The position numbers and the translations under genes were made by a program. Below are positions 57,180 through 64,000 of a DNA stretch of 64,000 bases, piece after piece. Numbering within the stretch: position 1 is the stretch's first letter; each line of letters starts with the position of its first letter. The notes under the pieces were generated by a model. The model saw nothing but the letters and a program-made list of their open reading frames with translations, did not search any database and had not been told where the DNA came from. Source of the stretch: Solibacillus sp. FSL K6-1523 (GTDB lineage: Bacteria; Bacillota; Bacilli; Bacillales_A; Planococcaceae); contig NZ_JBBOSU010000001.1 of assembly GCF_038005225.1 (NCBI RefSeq), forward strand, positions 856,001-920,000, read 5' to 3'.

Positions 57180-57805
57180 TGGATCTTAATCAAAAATTCA
57201 CTCCACAAACTTGGCCAAAACACCCTGAACAAGCAACATTAGAAGGAAAGAACAAAATTGTAGGTCTTTGGATTTTCCTTGCTTCTGATACTGTTCTATT
57301 CGCAAGTGTGTTTGCTACTTATATCGCACTAAAAGACTCTGGTCCAGCAGGTATGACATTTGCTGCTAAAGACTTGTATGAGCTGCCATTAGCATTCATT
57401 ATGACGATGTTACTTTTAACATCATCTTTAACTTCTGTATATGCAATGTATCACATGAAGAATCATAATTTTAACGGCGTTCGTACTTGGATGGGTATTA
57501 CAGTTCTTTTAGGTTTAGGATTCTTATGTTTAGAAATTTATGAGTTCCAACACTATGTGAAAATTGGTTTTGGTTATACTCAATCTGCATTCTCTTCTGC
57601 GTTCTTTACGCTCGTTGGGATGCACGGGATTCACGTTATTATTGGTTTAATTTGGATTACAGGTTTAATCATCCGCAACAGCGGACGTGGATTAAACTTA
57701 TACAACGCACCGAAGTTCTTTGCTGCATCATTATACTGGCACTTCATTGACGTTGTATGGGTATTCATCTTTACGGTAGTATATCTGATGGGAGTGTTGG
57801 GATAA
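57179..57805 (+). CDS. ctaE: Cytochrome caa3 oxidase subunit III
   Basis: This 208-residue subunit III has five hydrophobic spans and the conserved LVGMHGIHVIIGLIWI and YWHFIDVVWVFIF. It overlaps ctaD by one base (TAATG) and supports stable proton pumping by subunit I. Confidence 0.95.
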   Translation: MDLNQKFTPQTWPKHPEQATLEGKNKIVGLWIFLASDTVLFASVFATYIALKDSGPAGMTFAAKDLYELPLAFIMTMLLLTSSLTSVYAMYHMKNHNFNGVRTWMGITVLLGLGFLCLEIYEFQHYVKIGFGYTQSAFSSAFFTLVGMHGIHVIIGLIWITGLIIRNSGRGLNLYNAPKFFAASLYWHFIDVVWVFIFTVVYLMGVLG

Positions 57806-57806
57806 T

Positions 57807-58151
57807 ATGTCACACGAAACTCATATAGAAGTACGTACTCAAGCACAATATGAATATGATCGAGCACATGCAAAAGCGCATATGCGTAAACAAGTAGTAA
57901 ACTTTGCGATAATGATTTTCTTAACATTTGTCTCGTTTGCTTCGGTTGTTGCAGGCTTTCCAGCAACGTTTATTGCACCAATAATTTTATTGTTAGCTGG
58001 TATTCAAGTAGTATTGCAACTTTATGCATTCATGCACTTAGAAGACCGTTCTACACATATGGTTGGTGTTATTGAGTTCTTTATTTGGAGTGGAGCCTTC
58101 CTTGCGTTCACGTTCTTTGTAGCGTTTACGACAATCATTTGGTGGGGCTAA
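57807..58151 (+). CDS. ctaF: Cytochrome caa3 oxidase subunit IV
   Basis: This 114-residue subunit IV has three spans and a charged N-terminus. The last span pair contains LQLYAFMHLEDRS, typical of CtaF/CyoD-type subunits. It starts one base after the ctaE stop codon. A terminator separates it from ctaG. Confidence 0.94.
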   Translation: MSHETHIEVRTQAQYEYDRAHAKAHMRKQVVNFAIMIFLTFVSFASVVAGFPATFIAPIILLLAGIQVVLQLYAFMHLEDRSTHMVGVIEFFIWSGAFLAFTFFVAFTTIIWWG

Positions 58152-58159
58152 TCATTCAG

Positions 58160-58200
58160 AAAAAACCGTTCTTAGCATATAGCTGAGGACGGTTTTTTTA
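58160..58200 (+). terminator. Terminator of ctaCDEF
   Basis: AAAAAACCGTTCTTAGC pairs with GCTGAGGACGGTTTTTT (two G-U pairs). Confidence 0.92.
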
Positions 58201-58330
58201 CATAAATTGAATATACGAAATATCACAATGCTTTAAGCAATACCTAAAATACATGTTTGATGTCAAGTAATTGTCATAGTTCTTCCATTGAAGTTAAAGA
58301 ATAGGCAATCTATAATGAAGTAACTGATGA

Positions 58331-58612
58331 TCAATTACGTCTCGGCGTAATTGCGTCCAGATTTTTTTCGAGCTTGGGGCCACAGGACGTGGGTCAGTCA
58401 GCCGTTGTCACACGATGTGACGTCCTTAGGCTGACTTCCTGCTCCCCTTTAAAATCTGTGACATCGCCGGGGCTTAATTTGATTCAGTCGGGTTTGAATC
58501 CCCACTGAATGAAATTGCCTTTTAGCATTCATCTCCCACTTAAGAAGTAGGGTGACTTCTGTACCTGTCGCTTCGCTTTTGGTACAAATTCATTTGCTGA
58601 ATTAAATTAAAA
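58331..58612 (+). repeat. Dispersed repeat family 1, copy D (longest)
   Basis: This is the fullest copy. It has the leading hairpin AATTACG/CGTAATT (58333-58352), GCGTCCAGATTTTT pairing with AAAATCTG, and a nested stem inside (AGGA/TCCT, GTCAGCC/GGCTGAC, GTCACA-CGA-TGTGAC at 58384-58440). Then follow GTGACATCGCCGGGGC, GGGTTTGAATCCCCACTGAAT, and the distal half shared with copy A. It fills the 475-base gap between ctaF and ctaG. No gene lies in it. Confidence 0.85.
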
Positions 58613-58626
58613 GGAGCAGGATCTAT

Positions 58627-59541
58627 ATGCCACTTAGTATTTTTGGTTTCCAGGCTTTATGGAGCCCATACTTAATAGGATTAATCGTATTTTTAACTGT
58701 AGTCTATTTTTTAGTGACGATTACTTGGAGAAAAGATTTTAAAGTAAGTGAACCATTAAAGAAGAGTGAGGCAATTTACTTCATTCTTGGTATGATTGTG
58801 CTGTATATTATAAAGGGCTCACCAATTGATTTACTCGGTCATATTATGTTTGCGATGCATATGACGCAAATGGCGATACTTTTACTTTTAGTACCGATAT
58901 TTATTATTAAAGGTATTCCTTGGTGGGTTTGGAAAGTGGTTGTGGAAGCACCTGTTATCCGGACAATTTTTAAAATCTTTACAAGACCATTAGTGGGTAT
59001 CCTAGGTTTCATAGGTTTATTCTCGATTTATCATTTACCTTCAGTTTTTGATACGATTAAATTGAATGAGACGTTTCATGGTGTCTTCACGGTAGTTTTG
59101 TTTATATCCGCATTATTTATGTATTGGCCTTTACTGAATAATATTGAAGGTCAGCATCAAATGAAAAATATTCATAAGCTTGGCTATATTGCTTCCAATG
59201 CGGTTTTAATTACACCGGCCTGCGCACTAATCATTTTTGCATCGAGTCCAGTGTATCTTACATACAGTGACAGTGCGATGTGGTTAAAGGCGATGGAATT
59301 ATGTGTGCCAGCATCCACGCTTTCGGGCCTTTCTTTATCAGGTCCCGAACTATTCTCGAATATGAGTTTATTAGCAGACCAACAAGTGGGTGGCGTGTTA
59401 ATGAAGATTATTCAAGAAATTATTTTTGGTGTTCTATTGTTCCGTATTTTCCGCAAATGGTGGGATACAGAGCGTACGAGTCAAAAGGAAATTACGGAAA
59501 ATGCTTTAAAGGAATTCCAAAATCGAACGCGTTATCAATAA
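58627..59541 (+). CDS. ctaG: Cytochrome oxidase assembly factor CtaG (caa3 type)
   Basis: This 304-residue membrane protein has seven hydrophobic spans and conserved HIMFAMHMTQM near 76 and LLNNIEGQHQM, matching the caa3_CtaG family, which is needed for assembly of the caa3 oxidase, probably for copper supply. In this genome a long repeat separates it from ctaF. AAAAGGAGCAGGA precedes the ATG. Confidence 0.93.
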   Translation: MPLSIFGFQALWSPYLIGLIVFLTVVYFLVTITWRKDFKVSEPLKKSEAIYFILGMIVLYIIKGSPIDLLGHIMFAMHMTQMAILLLLVPIFIIKGIPWWVWKVVVEAPVIRTIFKIFTRPLVGILGFIGLFSIYHLPSVFDTIKLNETFHGVFTVVLFISALFMYWPLLNNIEGQHQMKNIHKLGYIASNAVLITPACALIIFASSPVYLTYSDSAMWLKAMELCVPASTLSGLSLSGPELFSNMSLLADQQVGGVLMKIIQEIIFGVLLFRIFRKWWDTERTSQKEITENALKEFQNRTRYQ

Positions 59542-59588
59542 AATCGTTTTCGTTGGAATTTCACTTTATGTAGATTGGGGATTTTGAA

Positions 59589-60050
59589 ATGGGCGTACCT
59601 TTATTACCGACAATTAGTACATTCTTCATCGTTGTTAGTGCTATATTAGTAGCGATTGGGTGGGTATTAATTGCACAAAGAAAAATCGAGGCACATAAAA
59701 AAGTAATGATGGCAGCAGGTGCATCAGCACTTACCTTCTTTATTATTTATGCTTCAAGAACCGTTTTCATAGGCAATACAGCTTTTGGTGGACCCGATGA
59801 ATTAAAAGGGTATTATACAACCTTTTTAATTTTCCATATTACATTGGCGACAGTTGGTGCTGTATTCGGTCTTACAAGTTTATTATCAGGGTTTAAAAAT
59901 AACTTAAAATTACATCGTAAAATCGGTCCAATTACAAGTATTATTTGGTTCTTTGTTGCCATTACAGGTGTATTAGTTTATTTACTTTTATATGTGTTCT
60001 ATGAAGGTGGAGAAACGACATCGGTAATTAAGGCAATTTTAGGTTTTTAG
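59589..60050 (+). CDS. DUF420 membrane protein (YozB-like)
   Basis: This 153-residue protein has five hydrophobic spans. The segments LPTISTFFIVVSAILVAIGW, KKVMMAAGASALT, FHITLATVGAVFGL and LHRKIGPITSIIWFFVAITG with conserved His match the DUF420 family, to which B. subtilis YozB belongs. The family is linked to cytochrome oxidase by gene context. It follows ctaG by 47 bases and shares its terminator, so an accessory role in oxidase assembly or heme is a fair guess, not shown by sequence. Confidence 0.9.
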   Translation: MGVPLLPTISTFFIVVSAILVAIGWVLIAQRKIEAHKKVMMAAGASALTFFIIYASRTVFIGNTAFGGPDELKGYYTTFLIFHITLATVGAVFGLTSLLSGFKNNLKLHRKIGPITSIIWFFVAITGVLVYLLLYVFYEGGETTSVIKAILGF

Positions 60051-60057
60051 ATGAAAG

Positions 60058-60090
60058 AAGGCTCTCTATATTGAATATAGGGAGCCTTTT
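60058..60090 (+). terminator. Terminator of ctaG-DUF420
   Basis: AAGGCTCTCTATATT pairs with AATATAGGGAGCCTT (one G-U), followed by TT. Confidence 0.92.
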
Positions 60091-60127
60091 ATGTAAGGGA
60101 AAAGTAGATTAGAGGAAATCTCCACAT

Positions 60128-60156
60128 AAAAAAGCTGGGTAATATACCAGCTTTTT
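60128..60156. terminator. Terminator downstream of the YugN-like gene
   Basis: AAAAAGCTGG pairs with CCAGCTTTTT. It serves the minus-strand YugN-like gene and can work in both directions. Confidence 0.9.
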
Positions 60157-60163
60157 AGGTGAA

Positions 60164-60520
60164 TTAAATTCCGTATGCAGATAGTTCTTTACGAACATTA
60201 GATAATACTGTTTCACATTCTTTGACAAGATGTGCTGGGAATACTTCGTCAGTATATTCTACACCGTGTGGGTAGTAGTATTTACCGATTGCTGGTTTGT
60301 TAATGTTTAAAGTGGCATTGTGGGCTCCTACATCACCTGATACGGCGTTGCAGAAAACGCGTAAATAAAAACGACCTTCACGTACATCGAAGCAACGGTC
60401 AAATGTCATACGGTCATAATCCCATGCACCGTGGCATTCTAAACCGAATTTACCCATTACTGTAGATAAAACTTCTTGATCAACTTTAACTTCTTCAAGT
60501 TGTGTGTTTTCAAAATACAT
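60164..60520 (-). CDS. YugN-like family protein
   Basis: This 118-residue soluble protein matches the YugN-like family: ECHGAWDYDRMTFDRCFDVR and GRFYLRVFCNAVSGDVG. The fold is mixed alpha/beta and the function unknown. AGGAGGATATCTAG precedes the ATG. It is not in this place in B. subtilis, where yugN lies elsewhere. Confidence 0.88.
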   Translation of the reverse strand: MYFENTQLEEVKVDQEVLSTVMGKFGLECHGAWDYDRMTFDRCFDVREGRFYLRVFCNAVSGDVGAHNATLNINKPAIGKYYYPHGVEYTDEVFPAHLVKECETVLSNVRKELSAYGI

Positions 60521-60670
60521 CTAGATATCCTCCTTTTGTATATCGTACATAAGTATACGCTCAAATTTAATAATAGAGCAAAATGGTAATTCTTGCAATG
60601 ACAACATTGTGTCATAGTGTCTACAATTGGTATAATTATGAGGAGGAAGTTGCACCTGAGGAGGGGGCTT

Positions 60671-61717
60671 ATGAAAGCGTTATTTCGTATATTAATTGTT
60701 GCTACATGTTTAGGGATGGTTTATTATTATTCAAATTTTGACGATTCAACGACAGGACTATTAGAAGGACCCAATCAGATTACACAACCAGTCTCGAATG
60801 TAGTACCTGGTAATCTAAATGGAGATGATTTACCAAGACCAACAACCGGACTTTCCACGTATATTGGAAAATCGAGCGAAGAAATAGTAGAACAGTATGG
60901 AAAACCAAATCGGGTGGATGTTTCTGCATTTGACTATGAATGGTGGGTATATGATGGAAAAGGTCAAACATTAATGGTTGGAGTAGATCAAGAAATCGTT
61001 ACGCAAGTGTATACAAATGATGTGAATTTTAATATAGCACCTTATCAAATAGGTCAAACTTTAGATGACGTGTATCGTATGACGATTATTGAACAAGAAG
61101 TATCAGTGAAAATTGATGAAAATATCTATATGTTTGCAATGAATGAAATGGATATGCAAAATCGAATTTTAGTAAAATATGAAGACGTTTTTGCACAATT
61201 ATACATAGATGAAGAAAAACAGCAGTTGGAAGGTGTTCGTTTTTTGGATGGTCAAACGTTAGTGGTGCATAAGCCTTATGAATTACAATTTGCGGGAGAA
61301 TTATTAGAAGCAAGTACACCGTCTAGTTTCAAACAAATCGAAATTAATTTAGCGAACGGCAAGCAATTAACAGAGCTTGTTAATTCATTCCGCCAAAAAA
61401 ATGAGTTGCCAGTATTACAGTACATGGGGCAGTTAGTAACAATTGCTGGAGACCACAGTGAACAAATATTTTTAAATAATAAGTTGACGCAAGATACTAC
61501 AATCGATACGTTAACAAATCGTCTAGATGCGCATGAAATCATCTATCAGCACGCTGGAGAAAATAGCGCAACCAATTATGTAGATGCGATTGAAGTCGTG
61601 CATGGCTGGATTAATTCGAAAGAACATCGAGATTTAATTTTAAATGACCGATTTAATCGAATTGGGTCAGGGGCATTTGTTAATTATTTTACGCAAATCT
61701 ATATAGAAGCAAAGTAA
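60671..61717 (+). CDS. ylbC: Exported CAP-domain protein YlbC
   Basis: This 348-residue protein has an N-terminal signal/anchor (5-22), a CAP-associated domain (about 60-205, IGKSSEEIVEQYGKPNRVD and a second repeat near IAPYQIGQTLDDVYR) and a C-terminal CAP/SCP domain (about 225-348, with GDHSEQIF, GENSATNY and HRDLILNDRFNRIGSG). This is the YlbC design and length. CAP proteins act outside the cell; function here is unknown. The start ATG 60671 follows AGGAGGGGG; the open frame extends to 60617. Confidence 0.92.
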   Translation: MKALFRILIVATCLGMVYYYSNFDDSTTGLLEGPNQITQPVSNVVPGNLNGDDLPRPTTGLSTYIGKSSEEIVEQYGKPNRVDVSAFDYEWWVYDGKGQTLMVGVDQEIVTQVYTNDVNFNIAPYQIGQTLDDVYRMTIIEQEVSVKIDENIYMFAMNEMDMQNRILVKYEDVFAQLYIDEEKQQLEGVRFLDGQTLVVHKPYELQFAGELLEASTPSSFKQIEINLANGKQLTELVNSFRQKNELPVLQYMGQLVTIAGDHSEQIFLNNKLTQDTTIDTLTNRLDAHEIIYQHAGENSATNYVDAIEVVHGWINSKEHRDLILNDRFNRIGSGAFVNYFTQIYIEAK

Positions 61718-61746
61718 ACGTTCATCTCATGAGGTGAACGTTTTTG
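61718..61746 (+). terminator. Terminator after ylbC
   Basis: AACGTTCATCTCATGAGGTGAACGTT forms a tight hairpin (one G-U) followed by TTTTG. Confidence 0.9.
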
Positions 61747-61792
61747 TGTCGTTTTTACTTTCATTTCATATAGTAAATGGAGGAGTGTGGGC

Positions 61793-63259
61793 GTGCAACT
61801 TGCAGAATTAGTAAAAGATTGGCCTTGCACAGTGAAGGGTTCGATTCGTGTAGAAATTAATCATGTTGAAGATGATGCAAGAAAGATAAAACCGGGTGAT
61901 TTATTTATCGCGCGAAAAGGAAAACATTATCATGGACTAACATTTTTGGATGAGGCGATGGAGAAAGGTGCAGTAGCGGTTGCGGTTGAGGATGAAATGC
62001 AGTTTGATTCATTGAAGCTTCCTATTCCTATCATATGGGTACCGAATTGTTTAAGTTTTTTAGCCTTTGCTAGTGCCAAATTATATGGGTTTCCTGCTGA
62101 AGCGTTAAGCGTTATTGCTGTTACAGGAACGAATGGGAAAACGACCGTAACACATTTTATCGGGCAACTATTAAATAAATTACAACAGCGCGTTATGGTA
62201 ATCGGAACGAATGGTGTATTTATTGATGGGGAAAAATGTTATCAAGAATTAGAATCGTTAACGACGCTACAGGCGAAACATTTACAATTTTTATTATCGA
62301 AGGCGTTGGAACAAAAAATTGATTATGTAGTATTAGAAGCTTCGTCAATGGGTTTAGCCAAGCACCGGTTAGATCATTGTGATGTTTCTTTAGGGGTATT
62401 TTTAAACGTCACGGAAGATCATATCGAGGATCATGGCAGTTTTGATGAATATAAGAAGTCTAAACAGCTATTAACAAAGCTTACAAAGAAAATTCTTATT
62501 AATAATGATGATGCGGTTTGTCGTTCCATTGGAATTATCGCGAAAAATAAAAAATATTATTTTGGAACAGGTAATAAAGTCGATGTACATTTACAACTTT
62601 TATATGAAACGAGTAATGTATCAGTATGTTGCGTTCAAGCGGATGGCGAAAAACATGTTGTGACATTGCCGATTATCGGTGAATATCAAAGAAATAATGT
62701 GCTTGCAGCGCTTTCAAGTCTTGTTATACTAGGGCTTCCATTCCATGAACTCTGTCAGGCTACGCAATCTTTGTCATTGCCAAAAGGAAGATTTGAACAA
62801 ATACCAAATCCCCTTGGACTGGCGATTTATATTGATTACGCCCATACAGCAGATGCAATGAAAGGAATTTTACAAACATTAAAGAAACATACACAGAATC
62901 GGTTAATTGTTGTATTTAGTTGCGGCGGTGACCGGGATCAAGCAAAACGGCCGAAAATGGGCATGGTAGCCTCAGCTTTTGCTAATTACATTATTTTAAC
63001 GACGGATAATTCAAGAGGGGAATCCCCACAGAAAATTAACGAACAAATTAGAAAAGGATTTTCATCGTTACAACAATTTGAAAGCGTACTGGATCGGCAG
63101 CAGGCGATTGAAAAAGCCATCAAAATGGCGCGTCTTGGGGATACGGTTGTTATTTTAGGAAAAGGACACGAGCAAACACAACAGATTGGACAGCAAACGA
63201 TGCATTTCTCAGATAAAGAATGTGTGGAACGAATTTTAAAGCAGCTGGAAGTTACGTGA
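61793..63259 (+). CDS. MurE-type Mur ligase (probable paralogue)
   Basis: This 488-residue ATP-dependent Mur ligase has an N-terminal UDP-MurNAc-binding domain (1-95), the ATP loop VTGTNGKTT near 110, the carbamylated-Lys region with EASSMGLAKHRLD, and a C-terminal domain with DYAHTADAMKG and LGKGHEQTQQI. It is most like MurE, but the amino-acid-selecting segment reads TDNSRGESP instead of the usual DNPR.E.P (diaminopimelate) or DNPA.DDP (lysine). It stands outside any division cluster. GTG 61793 was chosen because GGAGGAG ends 7 bases upstream; GTG 61787 is too close. It may be a second MurE or act on a modified precursor. Confidence 0.85.
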   Translation: MQLAELVKDWPCTVKGSIRVEINHVEDDARKIKPGDLFIARKGKHYHGLTFLDEAMEKGAVAVAVEDEMQFDSLKLPIPIIWVPNCLSFLAFASAKLYGFPAEALSVIAVTGTNGKTTVTHFIGQLLNKLQQRVMVIGTNGVFIDGEKCYQELESLTTLQAKHLQFLLSKALEQKIDYVVLEASSMGLAKHRLDHCDVSLGVFLNVTEDHIEDHGSFDEYKKSKQLLTKLTKKILINNDDAVCRSIGIIAKNKKYYFGTGNKVDVHLQLLYETSNVSVCCVQADGEKHVVTLPIIGEYQRNNVLAALSSLVILGLPFHELCQATQSLSLPKGRFEQIPNPLGLAIYIDYAHTADAMKGILQTLKKHTQNRLIVVFSCGGDRDQAKRPKMGMVASAFANYIILTTDNSRGESPQKINEQIRKGFSSLQQFESVLDRQQAIEKAIKMARLGDTVVILGKGHEQTQQIGQQTMHFSDKECVERILKQLEVT

Positions 63260-63432
63260 ATATGTATATATAAGTTAAACAACAGTTTCTATGACTTTGA
63301 TGTAAGAAATCTCATATAGAGGCTGTATTTTGCCAAAAGGGTTGATAATCTAAAATCCATTTCAGAGAGTTGTTTCGCTTTATTTCCTTACTTTTTCTGT
63401 TATGATTAAGTGATAGATTGGGGGAATATACA

Positions 63433-63882
63433 ATGCTCATGACTTCTGATTGGGTTTTCATTTTAGATGAGGTTGATGAATTAAGTGCGATGATTCTTTC
63501 CTCTGAGCAGGCTCAAAAACTTCGCCAAGCGTATCAAGCTGTTTATGAGGATATCGAACTTTCGGCAAGAATTAAGGCCTTTCAACGTATAAAAGATCAA
63601 TATGAGGATGTACAGCGTTTTGGTAAGTACCATCCAGATTACAATATAATTATGAAACAAATACGAACAGAAAAACGCCAGCTTGATTTAAACGCGCAAG
63701 TTGCAACATTAAAGCTAGCGGAAAATGATTACCAAGATTTACTCGATGAAATTAGTCTCATTATTGGACACTCTGTTTCAGAAGCAGTGAAGATTCCAGT
63801 AAGTAATCCGTTTTTTGCGAGCGCGGGCTCAGCTTGTGGTACGGGCTGCGGTACGGGTGGCGGCTGTTCTTGTTCAGCTTAA
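63433..63882 (+). CDS. ylbF: YlbF (RicF) regulatory complex subunit
   Basis: This 149-residue helical protein matches YlbF/RicF, which with YmcA (RicA) and YaaT (RicT) forms the Y-complex that carries iron-sulfur clusters and controls RNase Y mRNA processing, competence, biofilm and sporulation. The C-terminal Cys cluster CGTGCGTGGGCSCSA supplies cluster ligands. The start ATG 63433 lies 8 bases after GGGGG and gives the B. subtilis length. It is a functional link with rnjA-type RNA decay in this genome. Confidence 0.94.
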   Translation: MLMTSDWVFILDEVDELSAMILSSEQAQKLRQAYQAVYEDIELSARIKAFQRIKDQYEDVQRFGKYHPDYNIIMKQIRTEKRQLDLNAQVATLKLAENDYQDLLDEISLIIGHSVSEAVKIPVSNPFFASAGSACGTGCGTGGGCSCSA

Positions 63883-63945
63883 TTTGTTTTACGCACAAGT
63901 TTTCCGATGTTAATATGTAGGGAAGTAACAGATTTTTAGAAGAGT

Positions 63946-63986
63946 AAAAAACGCCATTTTGCACTATTTGCAAGTGGTGTTTTTTT
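63946..63986 (+). terminator. Terminator after ylbF
   Basis: AAAAAACGCCATTT pairs with AAGTGGTGTTTTTT (with G-U pairs), ending in seven T. Confidence 0.82.
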
Positions 63987-64000
63987 ATGAGGGATATCTG

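Noticed and set aside
61787-63259. Start of the MurE-like gene at GTG 61787
   Set aside because: The GGAGGAG site ends one base before it, too close for initiation. GTG 61793 has normal spacing.

Overview
The window reads as core chromosome of a low-GC, endospore-former-type Bacillota. Gene order closely follows the Bacillus subtilis arc fadH (ykuF) - cbpB (ykuL) - ccpC (ykuM) - ykuV - ktrC - rnjA - rpoY - ykrA - def - pdhABCD - speA - yktA - yktB - suhB - ylaF - typA - ylaH - ylaI - ylaN - ftsW - pycA - ctaA - ctaCDEFG - ylbC - ylbF. The protein sequences and the dispersed intergenic repeats look more like the Solibacillus/Lysinibacillus side of the Bacillales (Planococcaceae/Caryophanaceae) than Bacillus proper. 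That placement is inference from gene order and protein similarity recalled from memory; no database search was possible.

Layout. 1-1.8 kb: accessory patch with an unknown membrane-anchored protein and a PhzF-family protein, each followed at its 3' end by a copy of the same roughly 130-bp repeat. 2-6.8 kb: ECF sigma/anti-sigma pair, a LysM-3D wall protein, a 3-hydroxyisobutyrate dehydrogenase-family enzyme (YkwC) and CheV. 6.9-14 kb: ppx-ppk polyphosphate operon, fadH with a candidate FadR box, the c-di-AMP-binding CBS protein CbpB behind a long structured leader, and ccpC. 14.2-20.5 kb: a three-gene ABC-2 exporter operon with a large exported partner protein, a NorA-like drug exporter and a VanY-like carboxypeptidase. 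20.7-25.2 kb: regulator-potABCD polyamine uptake operon. 25.4-30.5 kb: ykuV, ktrC, rnjA-rpoY, a compact transcription unit for a 23-residue cationic peptide, ykrA and def. 31-36 kb: the pyruvate dehydrogenase operon. 36-47.5 kb: cidAB-like holin pair, speA and the ykt/yla genes including typA. 47.5-64 kb: ftsW, pycA, the caa3 cytochrome oxidase genes (ctaA divergent, ctaCDEF, ctaG), ylbC, an extra MurE-type ligase and ylbF.

Most units end in clear intrinsic terminators, several of them shared by convergent genes. Central metabolism is well represented: PDH makes acetyl-CoA, PycA makes oxaloacetate, CcpC is the family regulator of TCA-cycle genes, and the caa3 oxidase drains electrons to oxygen. 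Start codons were moved from the longest open frame to the position supported by a ribosome binding site wherever the two disagreed.

Items most worth attention: the cassette-like 3' repeats behind the first two genes; the 23-residue peptide unit at 29.0 kb; the dispersed repeat family (28.8, 30.7, 39.4, 58.5 kb) whose leading hairpin keeps pairing while its sequence changes; the folded leader before cbpB; and the absence of ctaB from its usual place, where a 1-kb gene-free gap with several hairpins lies instead. No tRNA, rRNA, CRISPR array, prophage or transposase gene was seen.
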